Origin: Dichetophora obliterata
Taxonomy: Eukaryota > Arthropoda > Insecta > Diptera > Sciomyzidae
Direction: 5' to 3'
Assembly (NCBI GenBank): GCA_963920525.1
Contig: OY986436.1
Coordinates: 9,764,001 to 9,828,000, forward strand
Length of the DNA: 64,000 bases
Shown here: piece after piece, positions 1-11,100 of the stretch
Position numbering within the stretch: position 1 is the first letter of the stretch
Layout: each line of letters begins with the position of its first letter
Program-made: the position numbers and the translations under genes
Notes under the pieces: model-generated
What the model was told of the DNA's origin: nothing
Databases searched by the model: none
What the model saw: only the letters and a program-made list of their open reading frames with translations

Positions 1-3000
1 CCTCGTCCTTAAGAAGGATACAGTCTTGTGGGCAGTAGCTCCTTTATACTTAAGAAGGGATACTCCTTTGTCCATATGCCGTTTGCTCTATCTCTTGTAG
101 TTTAGGAGTTGTAGAACACTTTTTGGAGTGGAAGCTGGCCAAAAACATGTGCTTTTTCCGTCGTAACTCCCAAACCATACATCCTACAAAGACGATTTAT
201 ACACCAAATTGTTTCTAATACATACATACACAAGCCTGCATATTCAGAAAAAAGTTTTCTGGAATTTGATTTTTTTTCAAGAATCTTAGTTAAAATTTTT
301 TACATGAATCATAGTTTTTGACGTGGTTTTTTGCGATTTTTTGATTTTTTTAGCCATAACTTCTAAACCATACATCATAAAAGGACGATTTATGCATCAA
401 AATGTTCCTTAAGCTACTGCCCACAAGACTGTATCCTTAAAATAATTTTAAAAATTAGATTTCATGTTAATTTCATGTGCCCTTTTTTGTCAATTTTTAT
501 TTTTTTTATTTATTTTCTAAAATAAAAACTTCATATCAGATAAGGACGATTCATGCATTAAAATGATCACCAGGTCCTCGTCCTTAAGAAGGGATACTCC
601 TTTGTCCAAATGCCGTTTGCTCTATCTCTTGTAGTTTAGGAGTTGTAGAACACTTTTCGGAGTGGAAGCTGGCCAAAAACATGTGCTTTTTCCGTCATAA
701 CTCCCAAACCATACATCCTACAAGGACGATTTACACACCAAATTGTTTCTAATACATATATACACAAGACTGCATATTCAGAAAAAAGTTTTCTGGAATT
801 TGATTTTTTTCAAGAATCTTAGTTAAAATTTTTTACATGAATCATAGTTTTTGACGTGGTTTTTTGCGATTTTTTGATTTTTTGGCCATAACTTCTAAAC
901 CATACATCATAAAAGGACGATTTATGCATCAAAATATTCCTTAAGCTTCTGCCCACAAGACTGTATCCTTTAAATAATTTTAAAAACTAGTTTTCATGTT
1001 AATTTCATGTGCCCTTTTTTGTCAATTTTTATTTTTTTTATTTATTTTCTAAAATAAAAACTACATGTCAGATAAGGACGATTCATGCATTAAAATGAGC
1101 ACCAGGTCCTCGTCCTTAAGAAGGGATACTCCTTTGTCCAAATGCCGTTTGCTCTATCTCTTGTAGTTTAGGAGTTGTAGAACACTTTTTGGAGTGGAAG
1201 CTGGCCAAAAACATGTGCTTTTTCCGTCATAACTCCCAAACCATACATCCTACAAGGACGATTTATACACCAAATTGTTTCTAATACATATATACACAAG
1301 ACTGCATATTCAGAAAAAGTTTTCTGGAATTTGATTTTTTTTCAAGAATCTTAGTTAAACTTTTTTACATGAATCATAGTTTTTGACGTGGTTTTGTGCG
1401 ATTTTTTTGATTTTTTAGCCATAACTTCTAAACCATACATCATAAAAGGACGATTTATGCATCAAAATGTTTCTTAAGCTACTGCCCACAAGACTGTATC
1501 CTTAAAATAATTCTAAAAATTAGATTTCATGTTAATTTCATGTGCCCTTTTTTGTCAATTTTTATTTTTTTTATTTATTTTCTAAAATAAAAACTACATA
1601 TCAGATAAGGACGATTCATGCATTAAAATGAGCACTAGGTCCTCGTTCTTAAGAAGGGATACTCCTTTGTCCAAATGCCGTTTGCTCTATCTCTTGTAGC
1701 TTAGGAGTTGTAGAACACTTTTTGGAGTGGAAGCTGGCCAAAAACATGTGCTTTTTCCGTCATAACTCCCAAACCATACATCCTACAAGGACGATTTATA
1801 CACCAAATTGTTTCTAATACATATATACACAAGACTGCATATTCAGAAAAAAGTTTTCTGGAATTTGATTTTTTTCAAGAATCTTAGTTAAAATTTTTTA
1901 CATGAACATAGCTTTTGACGTGGTTTTTTGCGATTTTTTTGATTTTTTAGCCATAACTTCTAAACCATACATCATAAAAGGACGATTTATGCATCAAAAT
2001 GTTCCTTAAGCTACTGCCCACAAGACTGTATCCTTAAAATAATTCTAAAAATTAGATTTCATGTTAATTTCATGTGCCCTTTTTTGTCAATTTTTATTTT
2101 TTTTATTTATTTTCTAAAATAAAAACTACATATCAGATAAGGACGATTCATGCATTAAAATGAGCACCAGGTCCTCGTCCTTAAGAAGGGATACTCCTTT
2201 GTCCAAATGCCGTTTGCTCTATCTCTTGTAGTTTAGGAGTTGTAGAACACTTTTTGGAGTGGAAGCTGGCCAAAAACATGTGCTTTTTCCATCATAACTC
2301 CCAAACCATACATCCTACAAGGACGATTTATACACCAAATTGTTTCTCATACATATATACACAAGACTGCATATTCAGAAAAAGTTTTCTGGAATTTGAT
2401 TTTTTTTCAAGAATCTTAGTTAAAATTTTTTACATGAATCATAGTTTTTGACGTGGTTTTTTGCGATTTTTTTGATTTTTTAGCCATAACTTCTAAACCA
2501 TACATCATAAAAGGACGATTTATGCATCAAAATGTTCCTTAAGCTACTGCCAACAAGACTGTATCCTTAAAATAATTTTAAAAATTAGATTTCATGTTAA
2601 TTTCATGTGCCCTTTTTTGTCAATTTTTATTTTTTTTATTTATTTTCTAAAATAAAAACTACATATCAGATAAGGACGATTCATGCATTAAAATGAGCAC
2701 CAGGTCCTCGTCCTTAAGAAGGATACAGTCTTGTGGGCAGTAGCTCCTTTATACTTAAGAAGGGATACTCCTTTGTCCATATGCCGTTTGCTCTATCTCT
2801 TGTAGTTTAGGAGTTGTAGAACACTTTTTGGAGTGGAAGCTGGCCAAAAACATGTGCTTTTTCCGTCGTAACTCCCAAACCATACATCCTACAAAGACGA
2901 TTTATACACCAAATTGTTTCTAATACATACATACACAAGCCTGCATATTCAGAAAAAAGTTTTCTGGAATTTGATTTTTTTTCAAGAATCTTAGTTAAAA

Positions 3001-4615
3001 TTTTTTACATGAATCATAGTTTTTGACGTGGTTTTTTGCGATTTTTTGATTTTTTTAGCCATAACTTCTAAACCATACATCATAAAAGGACGATTTATGC
3101 ATCAAAATGTTCCTTAAGCTACTGCCCACAAGACTGTATCCTTAAAATAATTTTAAAAATTAGATTTCATGTTAATTTCATGTGCCCTTTTTTGTCAATT
3201 TTTATTTTTTTTATTTATTTTCTAAAATAAAAACTTCATATCAGATAAGGACGATTCATGCATTAAAATGATCACCAGGTCCTCGTCCTTAAGAAGGGAT
3301 ACTCCTTTGTCCAAATGCCGTTTGCTCTATCTCTTGTAGTTTAGGAGTTGTAGAACACTTTTCGGAGTGGAAGCTGGCCAAAAACATGTGCTTTTTCCGT
3401 CATAACTCCCAAACCATACATCCTACAAGGACGATTTACACACCAAATTGTTTCTAATACATATATACACAAGACTGCATATTCAGAAAAAAGTTTTCTG
3501 GAATTTGATTTTTTTCAAGAATCTTAGTTAAAATTTTTTACATGAATCATAGTTTTTGACGTGGTTTTTTGCGATTTTTTGATTTTTTGGCCATAACTTC
3601 TAAACCATACATCATAAAAGGACGATTTATGCATCAAAATATTCCTTAAGCTACTGCCCACAAGACTGTATCCTTAAAATAATTTTAAAAATTAGATTTC
3701 ATGTTAATTTCATGTGCCCTTTTTTGTCAATTTTTATTTTTTTTATTTATTTTCTAAAATAAAAACTACATATCAGATAAGGACGATTCATGCATTAAAA
3801 TGAGCACCAGGTCCCCGTCCTTAAGAAGGATACAGTCTTGTGGGCAGTAGCTCCTTTATACTTAAGAAGGGATACTCCTTTGTCCAAATGCCGTTTGCTC
3901 TATCTCTTGTAGTTTAGGAGTTGTAGAACACTTTTTGGAGTGGAAGCTGGCCAAAAACATGTGCTTTTTCCGTCGTAACTCCCAAACCATACATCCTACA
4001 AAGACGATTTATACACCAAATTGTTTCTAATACATATATACACAAGACTGCATATTCAGAAAAAAGTTTTCTGGAATTTGATTTTTTTTCAAGAATCTTA
4101 GTTAAAATTTTTTACATGAATCATAGTTTTTGACGTGGTTTTTTGCGATTTTTTTGATTTTTTAGCCATAACTTCTAAACCATACATCATAAAAGGACGA
4201 TTTATGCATCAAAATGTTCCTTAAGCTACTGCCAACAAGACTGTATCCTTAAAATATTTTTAAATACTAGATTTCATGTGCCCTTTTTTGTCAATTTTTA
4301 TTTTTTTTATTTATTTTCTAAAATAAAAACTACATATCAGATAAGGACGATTCATGCATTAAAATGAGCACCAGGTCCTCGTCCTTAAGAAGGGATACTC
4401 CTTTGTTCAAATGCCGTTTGCTCTATCTCTTGTAGGAGTTGTAGAACACTTTTTGGAGTGTTAGCTGGCCAAAAACATGTGCTTTTTCCGTCATAACTCC
4501 CAAACTGTACATCCTACAAGGACGATTTATACACCAAATTGTTTCTAATACATATATACACAAGACTGCATATTCAGAAAAAAGTTTTCTGGAATTTGAT
4601 TTTTTTTCAAGAATC
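1..4615. repeat. Satellite array, ~532-bp monomers with higher-order structure
   Basis: Eight or nine head-to-tail monomers start with GTCCTCGTCCTTAAGAAGG near 1, 573, 1107, 1639, 2170, 2703, 3278, 3811 and 4377. Typical spacing is 530-533 bp. Monomers beginning at 1, 2703 and 3811 are longer because they carry an extra ~42-bp block (GATACAGTCTTGTGGGCAG and following). Each monomer contains three diverged sub-repeats around AAGGACGATTTATGCA, for example near 192, 384 and 543. The block from 1 to about 950 recurs almost unchanged at 2703 to about 3655, sharing private variants, so a ~2.7-kb higher-order unit was duplicated recently. Small ORFs here are chance reading frames. Family unknown; it could be a centromere-type satellite or tandem repeats inside a DNA transposon. 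Confidence 0.93.
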
Positions 4616-4668
4616 TTACAACGATTGTAAATTATACCAAGAGATTGCTTCATCCAGCGTTCCACTCC
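4616..4668 (-). mobile_element. Fragment of Tc1-type transposon inside the satellite edge
   Basis: This ~50-bp stretch matches, in reverse orientation, 12525-12577, the 3' end of the Tc1 transposase remnant. On the plus strand it reads KLYQEIASSSVP; the Tc1 remnant encodes EYKLYQEIASSNVP on the minus strand. It lies exactly where the satellite switches from direct to inverted orientation. Confidence 0.7.
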
Positions 4669-4826
4669 AAACTACAAAAAAAACTACAACTCCAAAAAGT
4701 GTTCTACAACTCCTAAACTACAAGAGATAGAGCAAACGGCATTTGGACAAAGGAGTATCCCTTTTTAAGGACGAGGACCTGGTGCTCATTTTAATGCATG
4801 AATCGTCCTTATCTGATATGTAGTTT
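4669..4826 (-). repeat. Inverted partial satellite monomer
   Basis: Reverse complement of the start of a satellite monomer, compare 4336-4470. It runs from the AACTCCAAAAAGTGTTCTAC motif to GGACGAGGACCTGGTGCTC and TCCTTATCTGATATGTAG. The array therefore ends in an inverted repeat with the Tc1 scrap at the pivot. Confidence 0.85.
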
Positions 4827-5428
4827 TATCATTATTAAATTAATTATTATTAAATTATCATTATTAAATTAAATTCATTGATCAACCTTACAGAACTGTG
4901 AAAATTGGCATTTATCGCAACAATTAAATCCATTGATCAACCATACGGAACTATGAAACTTGCCATTTAATTCTCCCGATGATGCAAATGTATCGTATTC
5001 TTCAAACTTTTAAAAAAATGGCAATAATCATATACGAGGTTAATACGTCTGCATTTACATATAACTGACCTCTAAACATAGTAATAAAATACAGAAATGT
5101 TCACTTTTTACATTGAACATAAACATAAAAATATGAAAACCTCTTGTGCTTTAATAATGCTTTAAAAACCAAAAACAGGTCATCAAAATTTACCCAATAA
5201 AAGCATGTACAGAAGACAATAGTCACATATTGTATTAAATAAATACCTTAAACTTCATAAAATAAACTAATAACTTGTAAATATTTAATAAAAAAAAAAT
5301 AACATCGTTTCAATATATGCTATTATACAATTATATAAATTATACTCACATGAAATTTTACTCAAAAGTAATATATATGAAATAATTCATATATATTATG
5401 AATGTTTAAAACTGTATATATATATTTA
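4827..5428. other. AT-rich spacer with a short direct repeat
   Basis: Contains ATTATTAAATTA micro-repeats (4830-4870) and two ~70-bp direct copies of a block with CATTGATCAACC (near 4876 and 4931). No gene seen. Confidence 0.6.
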
Positions 5429-5679
5429 GGGTATTCACAAGGTGTGATATCATGTCATAATGTCATATTGTCCTAAGATTTTACACTAGTTTAAACATTT
5501 TATTGTTGCCTTCCATATAAAAAAAGTACTAATATATTACAACTCTGAAAGCTATGCTTATTGAAGGGTCGTAATCAAACAGCTGTTTCTTATTTGCATT
5601 TATTTATCTTGTAAATTTTAGTTGTACAATTTTAGGACAATATGACAATAAGACATGATAGCATACCTTGTGAATACCC
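5429..5679. mobile_element. MITE with GGGTATTCAC termini, TA target site
   Basis: 251-bp non-coding element. The left end GGGTATTCACAAGG and the right end CCTTGTGAATACCC are the start of ~48-bp imperfect inverted repeats (5429-5477 and 5632-5679). It is flanked by TA on both sides (5427-5428, 5680-5681), as expected for a TA-targeting DNA transposon. Its first ten bases match the ends of a different MITE family in this window. Confidence 0.8.
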
Positions 5680-5681
5680 TA

Positions 5682-6385
5682 ATTATGTTTAAAACTGTTT
5701 ATTTTTAAAATGTTTAAAATGCTTAAAACCAACCAATTAAGAAATGCATGATAAAAATGCTCACAACAAATTTCGTCACAATATTACATTTGTACAAAAT
5801 TATTCTAATAAATGTTAAAAATTTTATCATTGCATTTTAATTACGTGATAAACAAAGTATATAAAAATATATAAAAAAATAAAATGTTCTAAATGAAATT
5901 GTTTTACTCGGATTAGTTATATACATTTCAACATAAAATCTATCTGAAATAAATATCTTAAATATTTTCCAATTGAATCAAAATATACTTTTGATTATGC
6001 TTGCAGGGTTTTCTGATTGGGCAGATAGGTATATTTTTGTTGGTGGTTTAAGATAACCTAATAAGAATACTAATAAAATTATAAGTATATGTGTATATAA
6101 TAATAAATATAATATTAATATATATCTATACTATTCTATACTATATATATATATATATACATGCATCTACGATCAATGGTTTTGTCGTAAAATTGACATT
6201 TTAATAAAAAATAAAATCATTTTCTTAAATAAATTTCTTAAAATAAAATCATGACTGCTTGTAACTTTGGTATCTTTTAATAAAATACCTACATAAAAAC
6301 CATTTCAACAACATTAAAGCAAATGGGTAACAAGCAATTTTCTTCTCTTCATGAAAAAAAAACATATTTGCAACTCCTTATTAAA
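5682..6385. other. AT-rich spacer, no gene seen
   Basis: Very AT-rich sequence with a TA-rich microsatellite at 6105-6160 (TATATATATATATATA). No coding signal or recognised repeat. Confidence 0.5.
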
Positions 6386-6398
6386 GAATAATTATTTC
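6386..6398. repeat. Target-site duplication, left copy
   Basis: GAATAATTATTTC, repeated exactly at 12135-12147. The two copies flank the LINE and define its insertion as a single event. Confidence 0.93.
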
Positions 6399-6430
6399 CA
6401 TTCGATCGTTACACGCCATTTTGTGAATAC
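6399..6430 (+). promoter_or_regulatory. Probable internal LINE promoter start
   Basis: The first bases after the target duplication, CATTCGATCGTTACACGCC, sit where internal RNA polymerase II promoters of fly LINEs lie, at the +1 end. This is inferred from position; promoter activity cannot be read from sequence. Confidence 0.4.
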
Positions 6431-6622
6431 GTGACCAGGAATTTTGGGCTTTTTATTTTGTTTAATTGTGGTTAAAAACATTTGAAAAATCGTAAAATTG
6501 CTGCAAATTCTCAACAGCAATATATAATTTTTTGTTTGATTCAGAAATTAATTAAATTTGCATCATTTTAATTGTTAATTGTTGAGTTAAACAAACTTTG
6601 TCAAGTGAAGAGGTTAAGCAGT

Positions 6623-8033
6623 ATGGCGGGGGGGGACGGCATCCCCTTCGGCCAGTGGAAAATGGCAAGCTAGGAGTAGTAGTGCACGGAGTCGTAGCAG
6701 GAGCAAGGAGCGAGCGCCGTCGAGCGCCAGAGCAAAAAGGCAGGGAAGGCAGAGTTCCAGTCAACGTACGTTGTATCAGGAAGGAAACAAAGAAAGGTTT
6801 GCATATGTGTATGACATCTCGCACAAGGGCCCGTACGTAGTATATGTGGACACGATATTGCTAGAAGCGAACTCACGTAAGTCCATTAATGCCATCTCTC
6901 TAACTAAAACATTAACAAAGCTGAAAATAAAGGAAATTAGTGAAATTGCAAAAATTGGTTTTGGGCGCTGTAAGGTAGTTTTTAAAAATGCGGCAGCGGC
7001 AAATGTCTTTGCGAAGGATGAAAGAGTCCGGCTGGAGGGCTACGAACCAAAAATTTTTGCGCATTTTGTCTCCAAGATGGGAATTGTTTTTGATGTCCCC
7101 ATAGATGTGTCTATGGAGGAGTTTACGGCTATGATTGAATCGCCAGTTCCGGTGCTAAGAGCTTTTAGAGTGGAAAGAAAAGAGAAAGGGAATAACTCAA
7201 AATTTCCAACTCCTAGAGTAAAAGTTGTTTTCCAAGGATTGGAAATACCTAAAGAAATTGCATTTTCTTACACGAAATTGAAAGTTAAGCACTTTGTCTC
7301 ATTCGCGCAGTGTTACCGCTGCTATCGTTTCAATCATTTTGCGCAACACTGCAAGCAAACTGCGGAGCCCTGTCCGAAGTGCTTCAGGCCGCATCCGAAT
7401 AACACTCCGTGTGCAAATATATCGTGTACAAACTGTGAGCAGATGCACGCGCCCACTTTTAAGGACTGTCCGGCGAGGATAAAAGCTTATTCAATAAAAA
7501 AGTCGATGACGATTGAAAACCTGTCATACAATGAAGCGAGGCGCAAATATTCAAATGTTTTTTCAAACCGCTTCGATATTCTGGCCAATGAAGAGTATAA
7601 TGATAGTTTTCCGTCTTTAAAACCAAAACCGAGTTCGATTCTACCCGTTAGAAACAATTCTCAGGATGCCTCAAGTCATATTCATGCTTTATTCCCATAT
7701 GCTCAGGTTGCCAAAATAAACAAAAATCGTATTCGTGAGGAAGATAAATCGAGAGACAACATGAGGGAGTGGCAGAAGGCGCTTTTACCTCATTTGGAAA
7801 CTCAACATGTGGAGTATAGCAACAGGCATATTACATCGGATCTAGAAAGGTTGGTTAACAAGATGATGGTGGATATCACAAAATTCTTTTCATCTTGGGA
7901 AAATGATGATAAGGAAATTGGGTACGGAGCTGCGAGAGCACTGCTACAGTCGTTTAAAAATGAGATAAACACACAGAATACTAAAGATGATTTAGCAAGG
8001 ATAAATCAAAATAATGAAATTGTTGCAATATAA
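6623..8033 (+). CDS. LINE ORF1, gag-like nucleic-acid-binding protein (frame-broken start)
   Basis: ORF1 of I-type LINEs packages the RNA in the cytoplasm. The open frame (6624-8033) has no ATG before about codon 104 of the segment beginning at 6771, where the frame opens with TTG. An ATG at 6623 lies just before a run of eight G (6627-6634). One G fewer would join this ATG to the long frame through a Ser/Arg-rich N-terminus, so ORF1 most likely starts at 6623 and carries a one-base insertion or a base-call error. Three zinc knuckles follow about 180 residues after 6771: CYRCYRFNHFAQHC, CPKCFRPHPNNTPC and CTNCEQMHAPTFKDC. It ends at TAA 8031-8033. Confidence 0.85.
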
Positions 8034-8089
8034 CATGCAATCTTTAGATAGAAATGAGTAAATAAAAACGATGCGGATGTAATATCAAG

Positions 8090-8128
<39 letters not shown>
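8014..8128 (+). pseudogene. Decayed duplicate of the ORF2 start followed by an internal poly(A) tract
   Basis: An ATG at 8014, overlapping the end of ORF1, opens a 15-codon frame, MKLLQYNMQSLDRNE, then stops at 8059-8061. This resembles the real ORF2 start (MVQYNIQSLRANK). A shifted frame just after it gives NKNDADV, matching NKNDIDI of ORF2. AATAAA lies at 8061-8066 and 33 A residues run from 8096 to 8128, about 30 nt later. The layout resembles the 3' end of a prematurely polyadenylated RNA. It could also be a family-wide spacer. Confidence 0.7.
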
Positions 8129-8130
<2 letters not shown>

Positions 8131-8133
8131 AAA

Positions 8134-11100
8134 ATGGTTAAGATGGTACAATATAATATTCAGAGTTTGAGGGCGAATAAGAATTTCTTTGAGTTTTTTA
8201 TAAACAAAAATGACATAGATATATGCATTTTATCCGAAATTTTTGGGATTGATGAGTCAAAAGATTTTGCTAATTTTGCTAATTTTAATATGGTTTCGAA
8301 GACCAGGGCTGACAATTATGGAGGAGTTGCTTTGTTAATTAAGAAAAATATTAAGTTTAGAAAAATTGAATTTAACACTGCGTTGGACATTCTCTGTGTT
8401 GAGACGACGAACTTATCATCGAACTTGACAATTAGTGCGGTATATTTTCCACACTCTATAAGGACAAAAGATTTTGAAGAAGATGTCAGGAAGTTACTGA
8501 GTTTTTTGGAACTTAGGAAAGATGTATTCATGTGTGGAGATTGCAATGCAAGGTGCAAAGAGTTTGGGGATAGTTTGGACTCTTTCAGAGGCAGAAAGTT
8601 AAAAGGTTTAATTGATGCGTCCGCCTTTAGGTGCATGAATAATTCGCAGGTGACCTTTAAGAACTCTCTCACTGATGTGAACTGTGTTGGCTCAGTTCTG
8701 GATCTTTCATTTACCAATTCCGACTTAAACGTTGTTTGGTCGGTTTTCTCAGCGACAATTGGTGGAAGTCATCATTTTCCAATAATTTTGGAAGTCAAAA
8801 ATGTATGTTGTAATGGTGTAAGGTTCATGTGTAAGAAGAAGTTATTGAAGCAGTTGAGATCATTGCAGTTGTGCACAAGTTGGGATGAAATTGATGGTCA
8901 ATTCAAAGATCTGCTAAATGATGCTACGGTCAAATTTGATGACAAGTCAAGCAAATGCCCAAAAGTGTGGTGGGATGATGAGTTGGATAAACTTTTCAGA
9001 TTAAAAATAGCTGCGCAAAAGAAATACAATGGTTCAAGGTCGTTCAATGATATGGAGGAATGTATTGAGGCGGGTGAAAGATGGAAGAGGGCTGTTAGAG
9101 GTGCTAAGAAGAAGAGCTTTAAGGGAAAAATTGATAAATGTAACAAGGCAAAAGATGTAAGAGAGTTCTTCAGACTTGTAAAAAGGTGTAAAGGTACCAC
9201 TTTCCAGTCAACAAAATCGGCGTGGAATGAAAACAACAATCTTGCGTTTTTATTGCATCTCAAGCAACAAGTTCTGAGTAGTTCGTCTGTAAGTTGTCAA
9301 AGCTTGGCTGAGGGTGATGGTCCAGAACCCTTTTCGTTGGATGAACTTGTGGGCATTTTAGCTCGAAAATCTAAGCCTTCGGCTGGAGGATGTGATAAGG
9401 TTACGTATGAGATGCTAAGGGCTCTTCCGGAGAAATCAGTGGTCTCACTACTGGCAACATTAAATGGAAACTGGTGCAATGGAGTAATTCATGACCAATG
9501 GAGAAATATTAGAATTTGCCCTATTCCCAAGAAAGGAAAAGACTTGAGTCAATTTACGAATTTTCGGCCGATTGCTCTGGTGTCAGTGTTTATCAAATTA
9601 ATCAACATGATGGTTAAAGAGAGACTAATGGAGTTTCTGGCTGTAAATGATATTCTGCCTATGAGGACTTTTGCTTACAGGAGGAATCACTCTGCTAGCA
9701 TCTGTGTAAATGAATTGACTCATTTTATTGCTAAAGCTAAATTGGATGGTTTGAAAACGATTGTGGTGATGCTGGATATTTCTAAAGCGTATGACAGTGT
9801 TGATTTGACTATCTTGAGCAAAATAATGGATGAAATAAATTGCCCAGTGTATCTAGTAGTCTGGATTCTGAATTTCTTATCGCGCAGACGACTCATCTTG
9901 GGTACTAGTCAGGTTGAAGTCAACAATGGGTTACCACAAGGCAGTGTCCTTAGCCCAACCTTGTTTAATGTATACACCAGATCGCTTCACGAAGTACAAA
10001 GTGAAAATGTGGCTATTTTTCAGTTTGCGGATGATTTTATTTTAGTGTCTGCAAATAAGAATTTTGATGACTGTGTAACAAATCTTCAGATCAGCTTAAA
10101 TGACTTTAACAGACAAGCGAAAGGTCTAAATTTGAAAATCAATCTTGAAAAATCGGTTGTGATGTATGTTGCTAAGGGTGCCAGGAAGAAGGTTGACATG
10201 AAATTGGACTCCTTTAAGTTGCCGGAAGTAAAATCCATAAAGTTTCTTGGTAGAGATATTAAAAATAGCTTAGCAGTTAAAGAACATTATGATAGAGTGA
10301 CTAGAGAATCGGCTGCTGCTATAAATGCAATCAGGATGGTATCGAGTGTAAAGGATGGCGTATTTCCGGATGTGGCCTTAAATATGGCAAAGAGTTTTGT
10401 ATTTTCGAAAATAGAATATGCGAGAAGTTCGATGGCACATGCTCCGGCCTATATAAATAAAAAAATTATGGCTGTTCAGAATAATTTGATAAGAAGATGT
10501 ATGGGGCTGAGTCCTTCAACCCCAGTTCATATTCTCTATGCGTTGGCCTTGATTCTACCTCCGAAGGAAAGATCTTTATATCTAGCTGCGGAAGAACTGC
10601 TGAAAATAAAATTGGTGAATGCCTCCTTATACAATCAAATAATTCAAAACTGCCCAGCAAAGTCAAGCTATAGTCATACATACTTTTGTTTCAAGGATAT
10701 TTTTGATAACACCCCGATGCTTCAGATCTCTCAGACCCAGGAAAGAAAACACAGAGTATTGCTAAACTTGATGGGCAAACCAAAAAAAGAGGTCTCGGTT
10801 GAGGTGATAAAAGCGGTCTTCTGGGAAAAATTTAGATCTCTTGAGGCGAACGGATTTGTGATTTTTGCAACGGATGCAGCAATCTATGAAGAGAGGTCAG
10901 GACTGGCAGTGTGTAACGTCTCCAACAATCAGAATTTTCTATTCAGGCTGAACAGCAGTGTCTCGTCCCTATATGGTGAATTAGTTGCAATCAATAAAGC
11001 CATTGAAATTATTATTGAAGATCGTATCAAAAAGTTTGCAATTTTTACTGACAGCAGAAATGCCTGCAGTCTATTAAAAGCCAAATCCTCGGAAAATTTT

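Noticed and set aside
2254..2451. Open frame in the satellite array
   Set aside because: Recurs only because the monomer repeats, and is broken by indels in sister monomers.
1..4826. CRISPR-like array
   Set aside because: Repeat units are ~532 bp with no unique spacers, and the context is an animal genome.
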